The notes below the pieces were generated by a model. It had not been told where the DNA came from. It did no database searches and worked only from the letters and a program-made list of their open reading frames with translations. DNA of 59,759 bases from Candidatus Hatepunaea meridiana (GTDB lineage: Bacteria > Electryoneota > AABM5-125-24 > Hatepunaeales > Hatepunaeaceae), in NCBI GenBank assembly GCA_030765125.1, contig JAVCDD010000224.1, forward strand, positions 1 through 59,759, read 5' to 3'. Shown piece by piece: positions 16,908 through 25,338 of this stretch. Both the position numbers and the translations under genes were made by a program. Position 1 is the stretch's first letter; each line of letters begins with the position of its first letter.

Positions 16908-17899
16908 TGCCTCGATTTGCTGATCCTTTGTACTTTATTCTGGCAATAGTAGTAATCCCTTTATTATGGATATACTTTAATCGGAGGCGTCAACGGCGTC
17001 CGGCGATTACTTTCACCGCACTCGAAGTGGCTCGCAAGGTCGTAAAAACCGATTACAAACGCTATATTCGCTTTTTACCGACAATAACTACGCTTGCAGC
17101 CCTTTTACTGATGGTCATAGCCATTGCCCGACCTCAAGACGTTCACGAGGGCGAGGATATTCACACCGAAGGTATCGACATTGTGCTTGTTATTGACATC
17201 TCATCCAGCATGCTGGCGCGGGACTTTACGCCGGACCGGGTTGGTGCGGCTAAAGACGTAGCTGCCGAGTTCATCAGAGAACGCCCGGATGACCGCATCG
17301 CTATCGTGTTATTCGCCAAGCAAGCCTTTACGCAATGTCCTCTGACAATAGATCATAGCATATTGTTGGAACTGCTCGACGGTGTTGAAATAGGACTTGC
17401 CGACCCTGATAATACCGCCATCGGGCAGGCTCTCGGAGCAGCTCTGAACCGGCTTAAAGCAAGCGAATCGAAGTCTAAAGTTGTAATATTGATGACCGAC
17501 GGCGAGAACAACTTCGGACTGCCGCCGACAACCGCTGCTGAAGCTGCCGAAGCTTTGGGAGTAAGTGTCTACACTATCGGAGTAGGCAGCCGAGGCACAG
17601 CGCCATATCCAGCGCGTGATATGTTTGGTCGTACACGAATACAGAACGTCAGGGTATCCATTGACGAGGACTTACTGAAAGAAATCGCCGCCTCAACCGG
17701 AGGCAAATACTTCCGCGCTACAAACAATGATAAGCTTAGGAAGATATTCACTGAGATTGATCGGATGGAAAAGACCAAAATCGAAGTCCGCGCATATCGA
17801 CGCTATTCCGAACTGTTTTACTCGTGGATTAGTATTGCTTTGATCTTGCTGGTATTTAGTGTAATTTTATCGGCAACGATACTGCGAGGTATTGTATGA
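16907..17899 (+). CDS. batA: BatA-like von Willebrand A membrane protein
   Basis: This protein (330 aa) has two N-terminal transmembrane helices (about 8-24 and 58-75), a VWA domain (about 88-270) with the metal-site motif DISSS (97-101), and a C-terminal helix (about 308-328). This is the BatA layout, with the VWA domain facing the periplasm. The start overlaps the previous stop by one base. Bat proteins are linked to stress tolerance and virulence in Bacteroides and Leptospira relatives; the molecular role is uncertain. Confidence 0.92.
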   Translation: MPRFADPLYFILAIVVIPLLWIYFNRRRQRRPAITFTALEVARKVVKTDYKRYIRFLPTITTLAALLLMVIAIARPQDVHEGEDIHTEGIDIVLVIDISSSMLARDFTPDRVGAAKDVAAEFIRERPDDRIAIVLFAKQAFTQCPLTIDHSILLELLDGVEIGLADPDNTAIGQALGAALNRLKASESKSKVVILMTDGENNFGLPPTTAAEAAEALGVSVYTIGVGSRGTAPYPARDMFGRTRIQNVRVSIDEDLLKEIAASTGGKYFRATNNDKLRKIFTEIDRMEKTKIEVRAYRRYSELFYSWISIALILLVFSVILSATILRGIV

Positions 17900-18906
17900 T
17901 AAGATTCGCACATCCGGAATACCTTTATTTTCTTTGGTGCATTCCATTACTATCGCTTCTGATCTGGTGGGAATACAGGTGGCAGATCAAGACTATGCAC
18001 ACTTGGGCAAAAGAGAAGCTGTGGGACGCCGCTCTGCCAAATCGAGCGCCTGGCAGGAAGCTCATAAGGCGAATACTTATACTTTTTGCTATTATGCTGT
18101 TGATATTTTCCGCATCCGGTCCGCAAGTCGGCACAAGGATGATAGAAGTAATCCGTGAAGGCAGCGATATTGCTATTGCTGTCGATGTATCGGAATCTAT
18201 GCTGGCGGAAGACATCACCCCTAATCGAATGATGAAGGCTCAGCACGAAATCGTCAAGTTCCTGGGGAAACTGCGCGGTGACAGGGTGGCGCTGGTTCCG
18301 TTTGCTGGAGTCGCTTTTGTTCAAGTACCGTTGACTCTGGATTACGCCGCCGTAAATTCCATCCTCCACGCTCTCGAACCGGGGATGATCCCTCAACCGG
18401 GCACTTCAATCTCCGCTGCTATCAATCAAGCGCGCCGGGCTTTTCGTGAAGAGGGCAAAGCACAGAAAATCATCATCCTGATTAGCGATGGCGAGGATCA
18501 CGAAGAGGGAGCTATTGAAGCTGCAAAAGAGGCAGCTAAAGAGAGCGTAATCATTTACACCGTCGGTATGGCTTCTCCATCCGGTGGACCTGTCCCGATC
18601 AAAAACGAACGCGGAAAAGTAACCGGATACAAAAAGGAAAAGAGCGGTGGAACGGTCATTTCAAGGCTCAATGAGAAACTGCTCACCGATATAGCCAGAA
18701 TAACGGGTGGCGAGTTCTATCGTGCAACAAGTATTGGAGGAGAATTCAACAAAATATACAAACAGGTAGCCGGACTGGACAAAGAACAATTCGAAGCAAA
18801 GGAATACACCGATTTTGAACATCGCTTCCAGTGGCCCCTTGCAGCGGCATTTTTACTCGTAGTAATCGGAGAAATAATACCAACCGGCAGACGGAGGAAA
18901 AAATGA
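17896..18906 (+). CDS. batB: BatB-like von Willebrand A membrane protein
   Basis: This paralogue of BatA (336 aa) has the same architecture: two N-terminal helices, a VWA domain with DVSES (97-101), and a C-terminal helix (about 313-330). The ATGA overlap with batA fixes the start at 17896. The loop after about residue 225 is longer and Lys/Gly-rich compared with BatA. BatA and BatB are thought to form a complex with the TPR protein BatC. Confidence 0.92.
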   Translation: MIRFAHPEYLYFLWCIPLLSLLIWWEYRWQIKTMHTWAKEKLWDAALPNRAPGRKLIRRILILFAIMLLIFSASGPQVGTRMIEVIREGSDIAIAVDVSESMLAEDITPNRMMKAQHEIVKFLGKLRGDRVALVPFAGVAFVQVPLTLDYAAVNSILHALEPGMIPQPGTSISAAINQARRAFREEGKAQKIIILISDGEDHEEGAIEAAKEAAKESVIIYTVGMASPSGGPVPIKNERGKVTGYKKEKSGGTVISRLNEKLLTDIARITGGEFYRATSIGGEFNKIYKQVAGLDKEQFEAKEYTDFEHRFQWPLAAAFLLVVIGEIIPTGRRRKK

Positions 18907-19649
18907 AACACCGGGTAGGACAGACATTCCTGTCTGTCACATTAATCCTTATATTTCTATCTATACCCTATTCTCTCGCTATCGCCGACAGCCCCCGCAA
19001 AACCGCCAAAAAAGGCATAGAACACTACAAAAACGAAGAGTACGACAAAGCGCTCGCAGAATTCCTCGCCGGTATGGAAGCCGCTCCCGATAGGCAGGAA
19101 TTGAAATACAACGCAGGCACGGCATTATATAAGATGGAGGACTTTGAAAAAGCTTCCGGAGCATTCGCGCAATCAGCAGCAACTGATAATAAAGAGGCTG
19201 CCGCAGATGCCTGGTACAACCTCGGCAATGCAATGTTCAAGTCCGGCGATATGGAGAAGGCTGTACAGTCTTATAAAAACGCTCTATATCTAAATCACAA
19301 CGACTCCGACACAAAACACAACCTCGAATTAGCATTGCTGATGAAACAAATGCAGCAACAGCAGCAACAATCACAACAGGGAGATTCAACTCAACAACAG
19401 CAACAACAAAAACCGCAACCCCAGGAAAGCGACTCAACAAAACAAGAGCAGCAGCAACCTCAGCAGGCAAATGAGGATTCCACATCAAACGAGCAACAAC
19501 AACCCCAGCAATCAGAGAAGCAAAGCGACATGACCCCTGAAGAAGCATTACAGCTCTTACAGGCAATGGAAAACGACGAACAGGAAGCGCAAAAAGAGAA
19601 ATTGCAGCGTCAATTCGGGCAGCCAAAACGCGTGGAGAAGGATTGGTGA
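18903..19649 (+). CDS. batC: BatC-like TPR protein, exported
   Basis: This TPR protein (248 aa) has a signal peptide and three TPR-like repeats (about 35-145, with GIEHYKNEEYDKALAEF and WYNLGNAMFKSGDMEKAVQS). A Gln-rich tail (about 150-215) and a charged C-terminus follow. The start overlaps batB by four bases (ATGA). Residues 4-12 of the signal peptide (RVGQTFLSV) come from the same repeat found in the upstream membrane-protein gene, so the repeat supplies part of the hydrophobic core. Poly-Gln tracts are encoded by CAA/CAG runs and may vary in length. Confidence 0.88.
   Translation: MKHRVGQTFLSVTLILIFLSIPYSLAIADSPRKTAKKGIEHYKNEEYDKALAEFLAGMEAAPDRQELKYNAGTALYKMEDFEKASGAFAQSAATDNKEAAADAWYNLGNAMFKSGDMEKAVQSYKNALYLNHNDSDTKHNLELALLMKQMQQQQQQSQQGDSTQQQQQQKPQPQESDSTKQEQQQPQQANEDSTSNEQQQPQQSEKQSDMTPEEALQLLQAMENDEQEAQKEKLQRQFGQPKRVEKDW
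18913..18938. repeat. VGQTFLSV-type repeat fragment in the batC signal peptide
   Basis: GGGTAGGACAGACATTCCTG followed by TCTGTC is identical to the left arm of the element at 15823. It is read in the same frame and yields the same peptide, VGQTFLSV. Confidence 0.9.
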
Positions 19650-21568
19650 TGTTGCAAGGAATAAGAAACATCTTTCCAGTAGGACGGCGCAAATCTATCC
19701 CTGTTAGCAAAAAAAGACAGACAAGAGCGTCCATTCTACTGATAATCCTTTTATTCATCACATTCATAACGCACCCTCTATATGCCGCAAAAGTCGAACT
19801 AACAGCCGAGGTAGACAATCCTAATCCCACAGTAGGCAGCCGGTTCACCTACACCCTGACCATATCCGGCGGAACATCGCTGCCTGACGCTCAGCCGCCC
19901 GATTTCGAAGGCTTCGACATCGTAATGGGACCATCCTCAAGCACAAGCTTCCAGATGATAAACGGGAAAGTTTCTCACTCCAAAACCTTGACTTATGTCT
20001 TAAGAGCATTGAAGCCCGGAACCTTCACTATCGGAAAAGCCAAAGCGAAAAGCAAACGCAAAATTTATCGAAGCAACGCTATTGCAATACAAGTTCGCCA
20101 ATCCGGTTCATCTCCAATAACAACTCAGAAAAGAAAGTCAAAAGATAACAAATCCGTCCCAAAGAAATCACTTCCCGACCTGTTCCTGACTGCAACTGCC
20201 GACAAGGACACTGCTTACAAACAGGAGATGGTATTAGTAACCTACCGTCTTTATCTTCGCGTTAACATCGTCGGTTTTGAATATGCCAAACTGCCAAAGG
20301 CGCGTGGGTTCTGGCAGGAGGAGTTCTCAACGCCCAGTCGACCCACTCTACAGGATGTAACCGTGCGCGGGCAGCCCTACAAGGTTGCCGTGATGCGCAA
20401 GATAGGACTCTTCCCCACCCGTACAGGCAAACTTACACTAGAGCCGTTGATACTTGATTGCACGGTGGAATTACCCTCTAGCAGACGACGGCAGTCGCGC
20501 GATATTTTCGATTCATTCTTCTCACGCACTCAACGGGAGAACAGGAGCGTATCCTGTGATCCGTTGACGCTGACCGTGCTCGATCTTCCGAAACGGAAAC
20601 GTCCGGTTAATTTCAAAGGAGATGTTGGTAAATTCAGGCTTAAAGTTGACTATGACAAACGACAACTTGCACAGCATGACGCCTTAACAGTCAAGGTAAC
20701 AATCCGTGGCAACGGCTATCTGAAGTCCATCGACGCACCAAAACTTAAGCTGCCCTCCGGCTTCGAACAATTTGATCCTACGGTCGATGAGAAAATCACC
20801 TTATCCGGCAACGAAATGAAGGGAAAAAAGAGCTTCACGTATCTGGTTATCCCCCGCAGGTCTGGCGCTTTCGATATGGAGCCTGTCAAATTCAGCTACT
20901 TCGACCCAACATTGAAAAAATACAAAACTGTCAGGGACGGAGGAATAACGTTGACCGTCACACCATCGGAAGACGACATTGCCGGAGGCGGCTGGACGGA
21001 AAGATTGGACGTGGCTTTGTTGGACAGTGACATCCGCTTTATCAAAGAACTCAGCGCTCCTCTGACCGCTACAGTAACTCCCATCTACAATTCGATATGG
21101 TTCTACCTTGCCCTGGGAGCTGCACCGTTGTTATTTCTGCTGGGACTCGGAACGGAAGCGGTAATAATCAAACGATTGTCCGACCCTGCAGCCCTAAGAC
21201 GCCGGAAAGCGCCGGAAATGATGCGCAAGAATCTTATTGAAGCAAAGAAAGAAGCAAAGCGCGGCAATCTCGGTCAGGCAATAGAAATAGCCGGTCAGGG
21301 TTTGATGGAATTTACAGGTGCAATTATCGCCACGCCCACTGCTGGACTGACCAGTGACACTATCAGAGACAAGTTGCGTCAGGTGTTAACACCTGACGCA
21401 ACAACTACGAAACTCAACGTAAAAGATGAATTCGTTAATGAGATTATCGCCACAATTAACGAATCTGACCGCATTAAATTCAGCAGTGCCGAGCTTGACG
21501 TGCAGACTACAGAAACATTATTAGATCGTTTCAAAGAAGCATCTGAACAACTGGAGAAGCTGCGATGA
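19649..21568 (+). CDS. batD: BatD-like oxygen-tolerance membrane protein
   Basis: This large BatD protein (639 aa) has an N-terminal signal (hydrophobic SILLIILLFITFI near 30-45), extended beta-rich extracytoplasmic domains (about 50-475), one transmembrane helix (about 488-510) and a helical cytoplasmic tail. The start overlaps the batC stop by one base. The first 30 residues include GRRKSIPVSKKRQTR, encoded by a degenerate relative of the VGQTFLSV repeat. In the tail, residues about 575-586 (KLRQVLTPDATT) are encoded by a 30-bp perfect palindrome that also occurs in the ROK kinase gene. The stop overlaps batE by four bases. Confidence 0.92.
   Translation: MLQGIRNIFPVGRRKSIPVSKKRQTRASILLIILLFITFITHPLYAAKVELTAEVDNPNPTVGSRFTYTLTISGGTSLPDAQPPDFEGFDIVMGPSSSTSFQMINGKVSHSKTLTYVLRALKPGTFTIGKAKAKSKRKIYRSNAIAIQVRQSGSSPITTQKRKSKDNKSVPKKSLPDLFLTATADKDTAYKQEMVLVTYRLYLRVNIVGFEYAKLPKARGFWQEEFSTPSRPTLQDVTVRGQPYKVAVMRKIGLFPTRTGKLTLEPLILDCTVELPSSRRRQSRDIFDSFFSRTQRENRSVSCDPLTLTVLDLPKRKRPVNFKGDVGKFRLKVDYDKRQLAQHDALTVKVTIRGNGYLKSIDAPKLKLPSGFEQFDPTVDEKITLSGNEMKGKKSFTYLVIPRRSGAFDMEPVKFSYFDPTLKKYKTVRDGGITLTVTPSEDDIAGGGWTERLDVALLDSDIRFIKELSAPLTATVTPIYNSIWFYLALGAAPLLFLLGLGTEAVIIKRLSDPAALRRRKAPEMMRKNLIEAKKEAKRGNLGQAIEIAGQGLMEFTGAIIATPTAGLTSDTIRDKLRQVLTPDATTTKLNVKDEFVNEIIATINESDRIKFSSAELDVQTTETLLDRFKEASEQLEKLR
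19676..19741. repeat. Degenerate VGQTFLSV-type element in the batD 5' end
   Basis: CCAGTAGGAC at the left and GTCCATTCTACTG at the right form weak outer arms, with GACAGACAAGAG in between resembling the right half of the element at 15823-15962. It is diverged, so the relation is tentative. Confidence 0.45.
21373..21402. repeat. In-frame 30-bp palindrome (TCAGGTGTTAACACCTGA family), copy 2
   Basis: GTTGCGTCAGGTGTT (21373-21387) is followed by its exact reverse complement. It is read as K-L-R-Q-V-L-T-P-D-A-T inside batD, the same frame as copy 1. The T-to-C change near the left end is matched by a compensating change on the right, so the palindrome is preserved. Confidence 0.95.
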
Positions 21569-22503
21569 AACGATTAAGTAAAAACGAAACCTCATTTGTT
21601 GCAATAACCAAAACATACCTATACCGCGTAGGGGCCAGCTTGCTGAGCCCGAGCTCTATGGGATTCTATAAATCGTCCTCTACGCGAACCAGATTATTAA
21701 CCAGTTCCGGATGGGATAGACATTCCTGTCTGTCAATCCCCTTCCTATCAATCCTACTCCTATTATCCATCTTCATCCTCCCCCCCACTCTGTCCGCAGG
21801 CAACCAGGACCTCCTTTTCCAAGCCGGCAGCAAAGCCTATCTTGACGGCGACTGGGGCACAGCTCTCAAGCATTGGCAGCAGATCGAAACATCCGGTTAC
21901 CAGGGCAGTGCTCTCTATTACAATATGGGCAACGCATATTTCAAGACCGGAGTACTCGGAAAGGCAATCCTCTACTGGGAAAAGGCAGCCAGACTGATGG
22001 GCGAAGACGACGACCTTTCAGCCAACCTGCAAATTGCAAGGTCGAGGTTAGTGGACAAACTTGACGAATCGGTGAATCTGCCGGTATGGGATTGGCTCGA
22101 CCGGCTGCGCGCCCGATTCTCAAGCGCTGCTCTTTCATACCTCAGTATCGGTTTCTGCATCCTGATGTTCGGATTAATTGCGTTGCGAAGATGGCTTATA
22201 AAGAACATTACCATCAAAAAATGGATACTCCTGCCGGTCTGGATCCTGCTGATATTACTAATTTTCGACCTCTCACTATTAACCCTAAAAGCCCGCGACG
22301 ATCTGACTCAACGCGAGGGGATTCTACTGATAAACGAAGCCGAAGTCCTAAGCGCCCCCGCACAAGGCACCGGCAAGCTGCTGTTCACCCTGCACGAAGG
22401 CACCAAAGTCAGAGTATTCCGCGAATTGGAAGGATGGTACGAAGTGTCTGCGGGGAAGGACAGGCTTGGCTGGGTTAAGAAGGGGGCGTTGGGGATTATA
22501 TAG
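21565..22503 (+). CDS. batE: BatE-like TPR/SH3 membrane protein with repeat-derived N-terminus
   Basis: This protein (312 aa) ends the bat operon. It has an unusual N-terminal 70 residues, a signal-like helix (PFLSILLLLSIFIL, near 55-70), TPR-like repeats (about 80-160, ALYYNMGNAYFKTGVLGKA), two transmembrane helices (about 185-205 and 218-235), and a C-terminal bacterial SH3 domain (about 248-310, ending GWVKKGALG). The start is set by the ATGA overlap with batD. Residues about 21-41 come from a CGCGTAGGGG repeat, and those near 50-57 (WDRHSCLSI) from the VGQTFLSV-type repeat read in another frame. The role is probably in the Bat membrane assembly. Confidence 0.85.
   Translation: MKRLSKNETSFVAITKTYLYRVGASLLSPSSMGFYKSSSTRTRLLTSSGWDRHSCLSIPFLSILLLLSIFILPPTLSAGNQDLLFQAGSKAYLDGDWGTALKHWQQIETSGYQGSALYYNMGNAYFKTGVLGKAILYWEKAARLMGEDDDLSANLQIARSRLVDKLDESVNLPVWDWLDRLRARFSSAALSYLSIGFCILMFGLIALRRWLIKNITIKKWILLPVWILLILLIFDLSLLTLKARDDLTQREGILLINEAEVLSAPAQGTGKLLFTLHEGTKVRVFRELEGWYEVSAGKDRLGWVKKGALGII
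21625..21740. repeat. Two repeat families inside the batE 5' end
   Basis: An inverted-repeat stretch from CGCGTAGGGGCC to TCCTCTACGCG (21625-21686) is followed by GGGATAGACATTCCTGTCTG plus TCAATCCC (21713-21740). The first matches the element at 45178-45249, and the second matches the VGQTFLSV element but is read in a different frame. Both precede the hydrophobic signal segment. Confidence 0.75.
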
Positions 22504-22505
22504 TT

Positions 22506-22589
22506 GGAAATATGGGGACAGTATACCTATTTTATGAATATTCTTTAATAGATAAACAGTCAAAATAGGTATACTGTCCCCATATTTCC
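22506..22589. repeat. GGGACAGTATACC inverted repeat, copy 2
   Basis: It starts two bases after the batE stop codon. The arms GGAAATATGGGGACAGTATA and its reverse complement form a stem of about 30 bp around a 25-base loop. It could act as a transcription end or mRNA-stabilising hairpin for the bat operon. Confidence 0.88.
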
Positions 22590-23164
22590 CTGTTTATTCA
22601 ACCCCTTAGGATTGCTAATCTCGTTCCCACGCTGGAGCGTGGGAACGCATACCTTACCGTTTAGTTATACCTCAAATAGCCCTATACATTCCAACGCTGG
22701 AGCGTGGGAACGAGTTATCTTCCCAGTTTTCCTCATTCCCAACTTGATTGGGAATCCAGATGTGTAAGTCAGCAATCCTGAAAATAACAATTTAACAATC
22801 CAACAATGAAACAATTTTCTTCCTTACTTCATCTTTAATCTGCGCTCTGTTGTAAAACAATCCTGTAAATCCTGTTATCCTGTCAAAAATATCTGTGCAA
22901 TCTGTGTAATCTGTGGTTCAACAATCCAACAATCAAACAATTTATCATACAAAACCCCTTGACAAACAAGCTCTTAAACCTTACATTACGCCCATAGTCT
23001 CAATTGTAGCACTATGGGATAGCACACTCCGCGTGCCGCATGGTGTCCTCACCCTGCGTTTTCAGTAATTCAAACCTCAATTCAACCGCTATCACCTTTT
23101 TTAATACGGTTGCTGATTAACATAGAATCTGTTTTCATTCAATAACTGTAAGGAGCAGAAAAGT
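22590..23164. other. Repeat-filled spacer between batE and the LVIVD protein gene
   Basis: No gene is seen in 575 bases. Two copies of a palindrome around CCAACGCTGGAGCGTGGGAA lie at 22621-22647 and 22690-22714; a related copy is at 28294-28320. Short word-like runs follow (for example AATCCTGTAAATCCTGTTAT and ATCTGTGTAATCTGTGG, 22865-22918) of the kind also seen at 28205-28545. The last 80 bases before 23165 should hold the promoter, but I cannot identify it. Confidence 0.7.
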
Positions 23165-25330
23165 ATGAAATTATCAATACGCAGATATACTCGACATGTC
23201 GGTTTGATTTTATTACTTCTCCTTGCGATTCTGTTCACAGGATTGACATACGCGCAACAGCATACCGGCATTGAGCAAATAAGTTATATCCGGACGATGT
23301 GGGATTTCGCTTACGATGTCGCAGCAGAAGACAGCCTCGCCTACATTGCCACCGGCTTTTCCGGTCTGCAGATTCTAAGTTTCGCTTCTCCTGATAATCC
23401 TGTTTTCGTGGGTTATTGGCAGGACTTGTCGCTATCACTCACCAGGATTACGATTGCAAATGGACGCGTTTATGCTGCGGCGGGGCAACAAGGCTTTGTT
23501 ATCATCGACGTTTCAAATCCACGACAACCCTTAAGAGACAGGCATTATAGAAATTATGATGTCGTCCACGATGTGCAGGTACGAAATAATTATGCTTTCC
23601 TTGCTGCTTTCCGCGACGGACTTATAATTTTAGACGTGAGCGACCCGGCTGAGCCTGAGGAAGTGACGGGCATCGACACACCGGGGGAATTGCGAGGTTT
23701 ATTCATCGAGAATGATATCGCCTACCTTGCAGATGGTCGAACTGGGCTCCAGATTGTCGATGTTCATGATCCAACCACACCGGAATTGCTCGCGACTTGC
23801 GATGTCGGCGGAACGGTAGATCGAGTATTCGCCCAGGAAAATCTGGCTTATCTAATATCCGGGGCGATTGGCTTGGTAATCGTCGATGTTTCCGATCCGG
23901 AAGAACCGGAAGTGCTTTCGCGCTTCGCACAAGATCAAATCCCCTACGATGTCGAAGTCCAAGACACCCTCGCCTGCATAACATCTGGTTGCTATATGCG
24001 CATACTTAACGTATCCGATCCGCGAAATCCAACACATTTGAGTTTTTTTCGTGCTTCGCCCGGGGACAGGATTCGCGGTATTGCATTGGTTGATAACATT
24101 ATCTGCTTGTCGGCTGGTTTCAACGGATTTTACACTGCTGATTTGACAGACATTCGAGGTAACATACGCCCGGTTGGTGAATTCAACAGCAAAGGTGAGT
24201 TAAGTAACCTCGTCGTGGTCGATTCCCTTGTTTACGCTTCCAAGATTGAAGACGGGATGATTATTATGAATTATTCGAATCTTGAAGAGATACAGATTCT
24301 TAATTTCTTCGGTGGCACCGTCCGGGATCTTGACATAGTTGGGAACTACGCCTACTATGCAGGTGAGATCACCTTTAATGTTGCGGATCTGAGCCTCCCG
24401 GCAGCTCCGGAACGGATTATTAATTTAAGAGGGAACGGCAGCAATCGCGATGTATTCGTAGATGGCACGCGAGCATATACTTGCGCAATCAATGGAGGAC
24501 TGCGAGTATATGACATCACCGATCCCGAAGAAACCACTGAACTTGGACGGTCAGGCGTAAGCGGTTATCATAACGATTTTGTCGCTGCCGAAGACATTGG
24601 CTATCTTGCTGATTCATATAGAGGGCTTCAGGTGATGAATGTTGAGGATCCGACTAATCTGATCCATGTGAATTATATTAATATCAACCCTCATTCGGGT
24701 GGGTTCGGACTCTGGCTCACGGACACATTGCTTTATTATGCAATTGGTGAAGCTGGATTACTTGTATATGATATCTCGACGCGCGATGATCCGGTTGAAA
24801 TAACCCGTTTCGATCCCGAAGCGCCGGTCAGGGATGTCATTGTAAATGGCAATCACGCCTATCTCGCTTGTGGTGAGTATGGATTGATGATCCTTAATAT
24901 TGCCGATTTAAATTCAATGCACGTGGTAGGTTTTTACAACACACACGGTGATGCGCAAGGATTGTTTCTGGATCATAACCACGAATTGGTTTATGTCGCC
25001 GACGGCATCGGAATCGGTATCTACGATGCAGCTCAAGCCTTAAGAATCAAGACTCCCGGTAAAAAGCAATTAACTCCTGCCGTACCCTCGTTCACAGTCT
25101 TTCCCAATCCTGCAAACGCGAGATTCAACTTTTACTTTCAGTCGGCTCCCTCAAATGGGGGAGCACTGAAAATATACGATATCTTTGGACATTTAGTGCA
25201 TCGTGCGCCTTACATTCGCGGTGATAGCTTCCTACAATGGGATGCCGGTAATATCCCATCCGGAACCTATATTGCCAGAGTGGGCGGAGCGAAAGATGGT
25301 TCCAGCATTCGAATCATTCTGCAGAAGTGA
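23165..25330 (+). CDS. Secreted LVIVD-repeat protein with type IX sorting domain
   Basis: This exported surface or secreted protein (721 aa) has a signal peptide (hydrophobic VGLILLLLLAILFTGLTYA, near 13-31). About twelve LVIVD-type beta-propeller-like repeats follow, recognisable by units such as GLQIVDVHDPTTPELL and GLVIVDVSDPEEPEVL, spaced about 45 residues. The C-terminal sorting domain (about 640-721) has FPNPANARFNFYF and ends SSIRIILQK. AAGGAG lies ten bases before the ATG. Function is unknown; such repeats are common in FCB-group surface proteins. The next gene is a partly similar paralogue nine bases downstream. Confidence 0.9.
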   Translation: MKLSIRRYTRHVGLILLLLLAILFTGLTYAQQHTGIEQISYIRTMWDFAYDVAAEDSLAYIATGFSGLQILSFASPDNPVFVGYWQDLSLSLTRITIANGRVYAAAGQQGFVIIDVSNPRQPLRDRHYRNYDVVHDVQVRNNYAFLAAFRDGLIILDVSDPAEPEEVTGIDTPGELRGLFIENDIAYLADGRTGLQIVDVHDPTTPELLATCDVGGTVDRVFAQENLAYLISGAIGLVIVDVSDPEEPEVLSRFAQDQIPYDVEVQDTLACITSGCYMRILNVSDPRNPTHLSFFRASPGDRIRGIALVDNIICLSAGFNGFYTADLTDIRGNIRPVGEFNSKGELSNLVVVDSLVYASKIEDGMIIMNYSNLEEIQILNFFGGTVRDLDIVGNYAYYAGEITFNVADLSLPAAPERIINLRGNGSNRDVFVDGTRAYTCAINGGLRVYDITDPEETTELGRSGVSGYHNDFVAAEDIGYLADSYRGLQVMNVEDPTNLIHVNYININPHSGGFGLWLTDTLLYYAIGEAGLLVYDISTRDDPVEITRFDPEAPVRDVIVNGNHAYLACGEYGLMILNIADLNSMHVVGFYNTHGDAQGLFLDHNHELVYVADGIGIGIYDAAQALRIKTPGKKQLTPAVPSFTVFPNPANARFNFYFQSAPSNGGALKIYDIFGHLVHRAPYIRGDSFLQWDAGNIPSGTYIARVGGAKDGSSIRIILQK

Positions 25331-25338
25331 GGTAGCCA

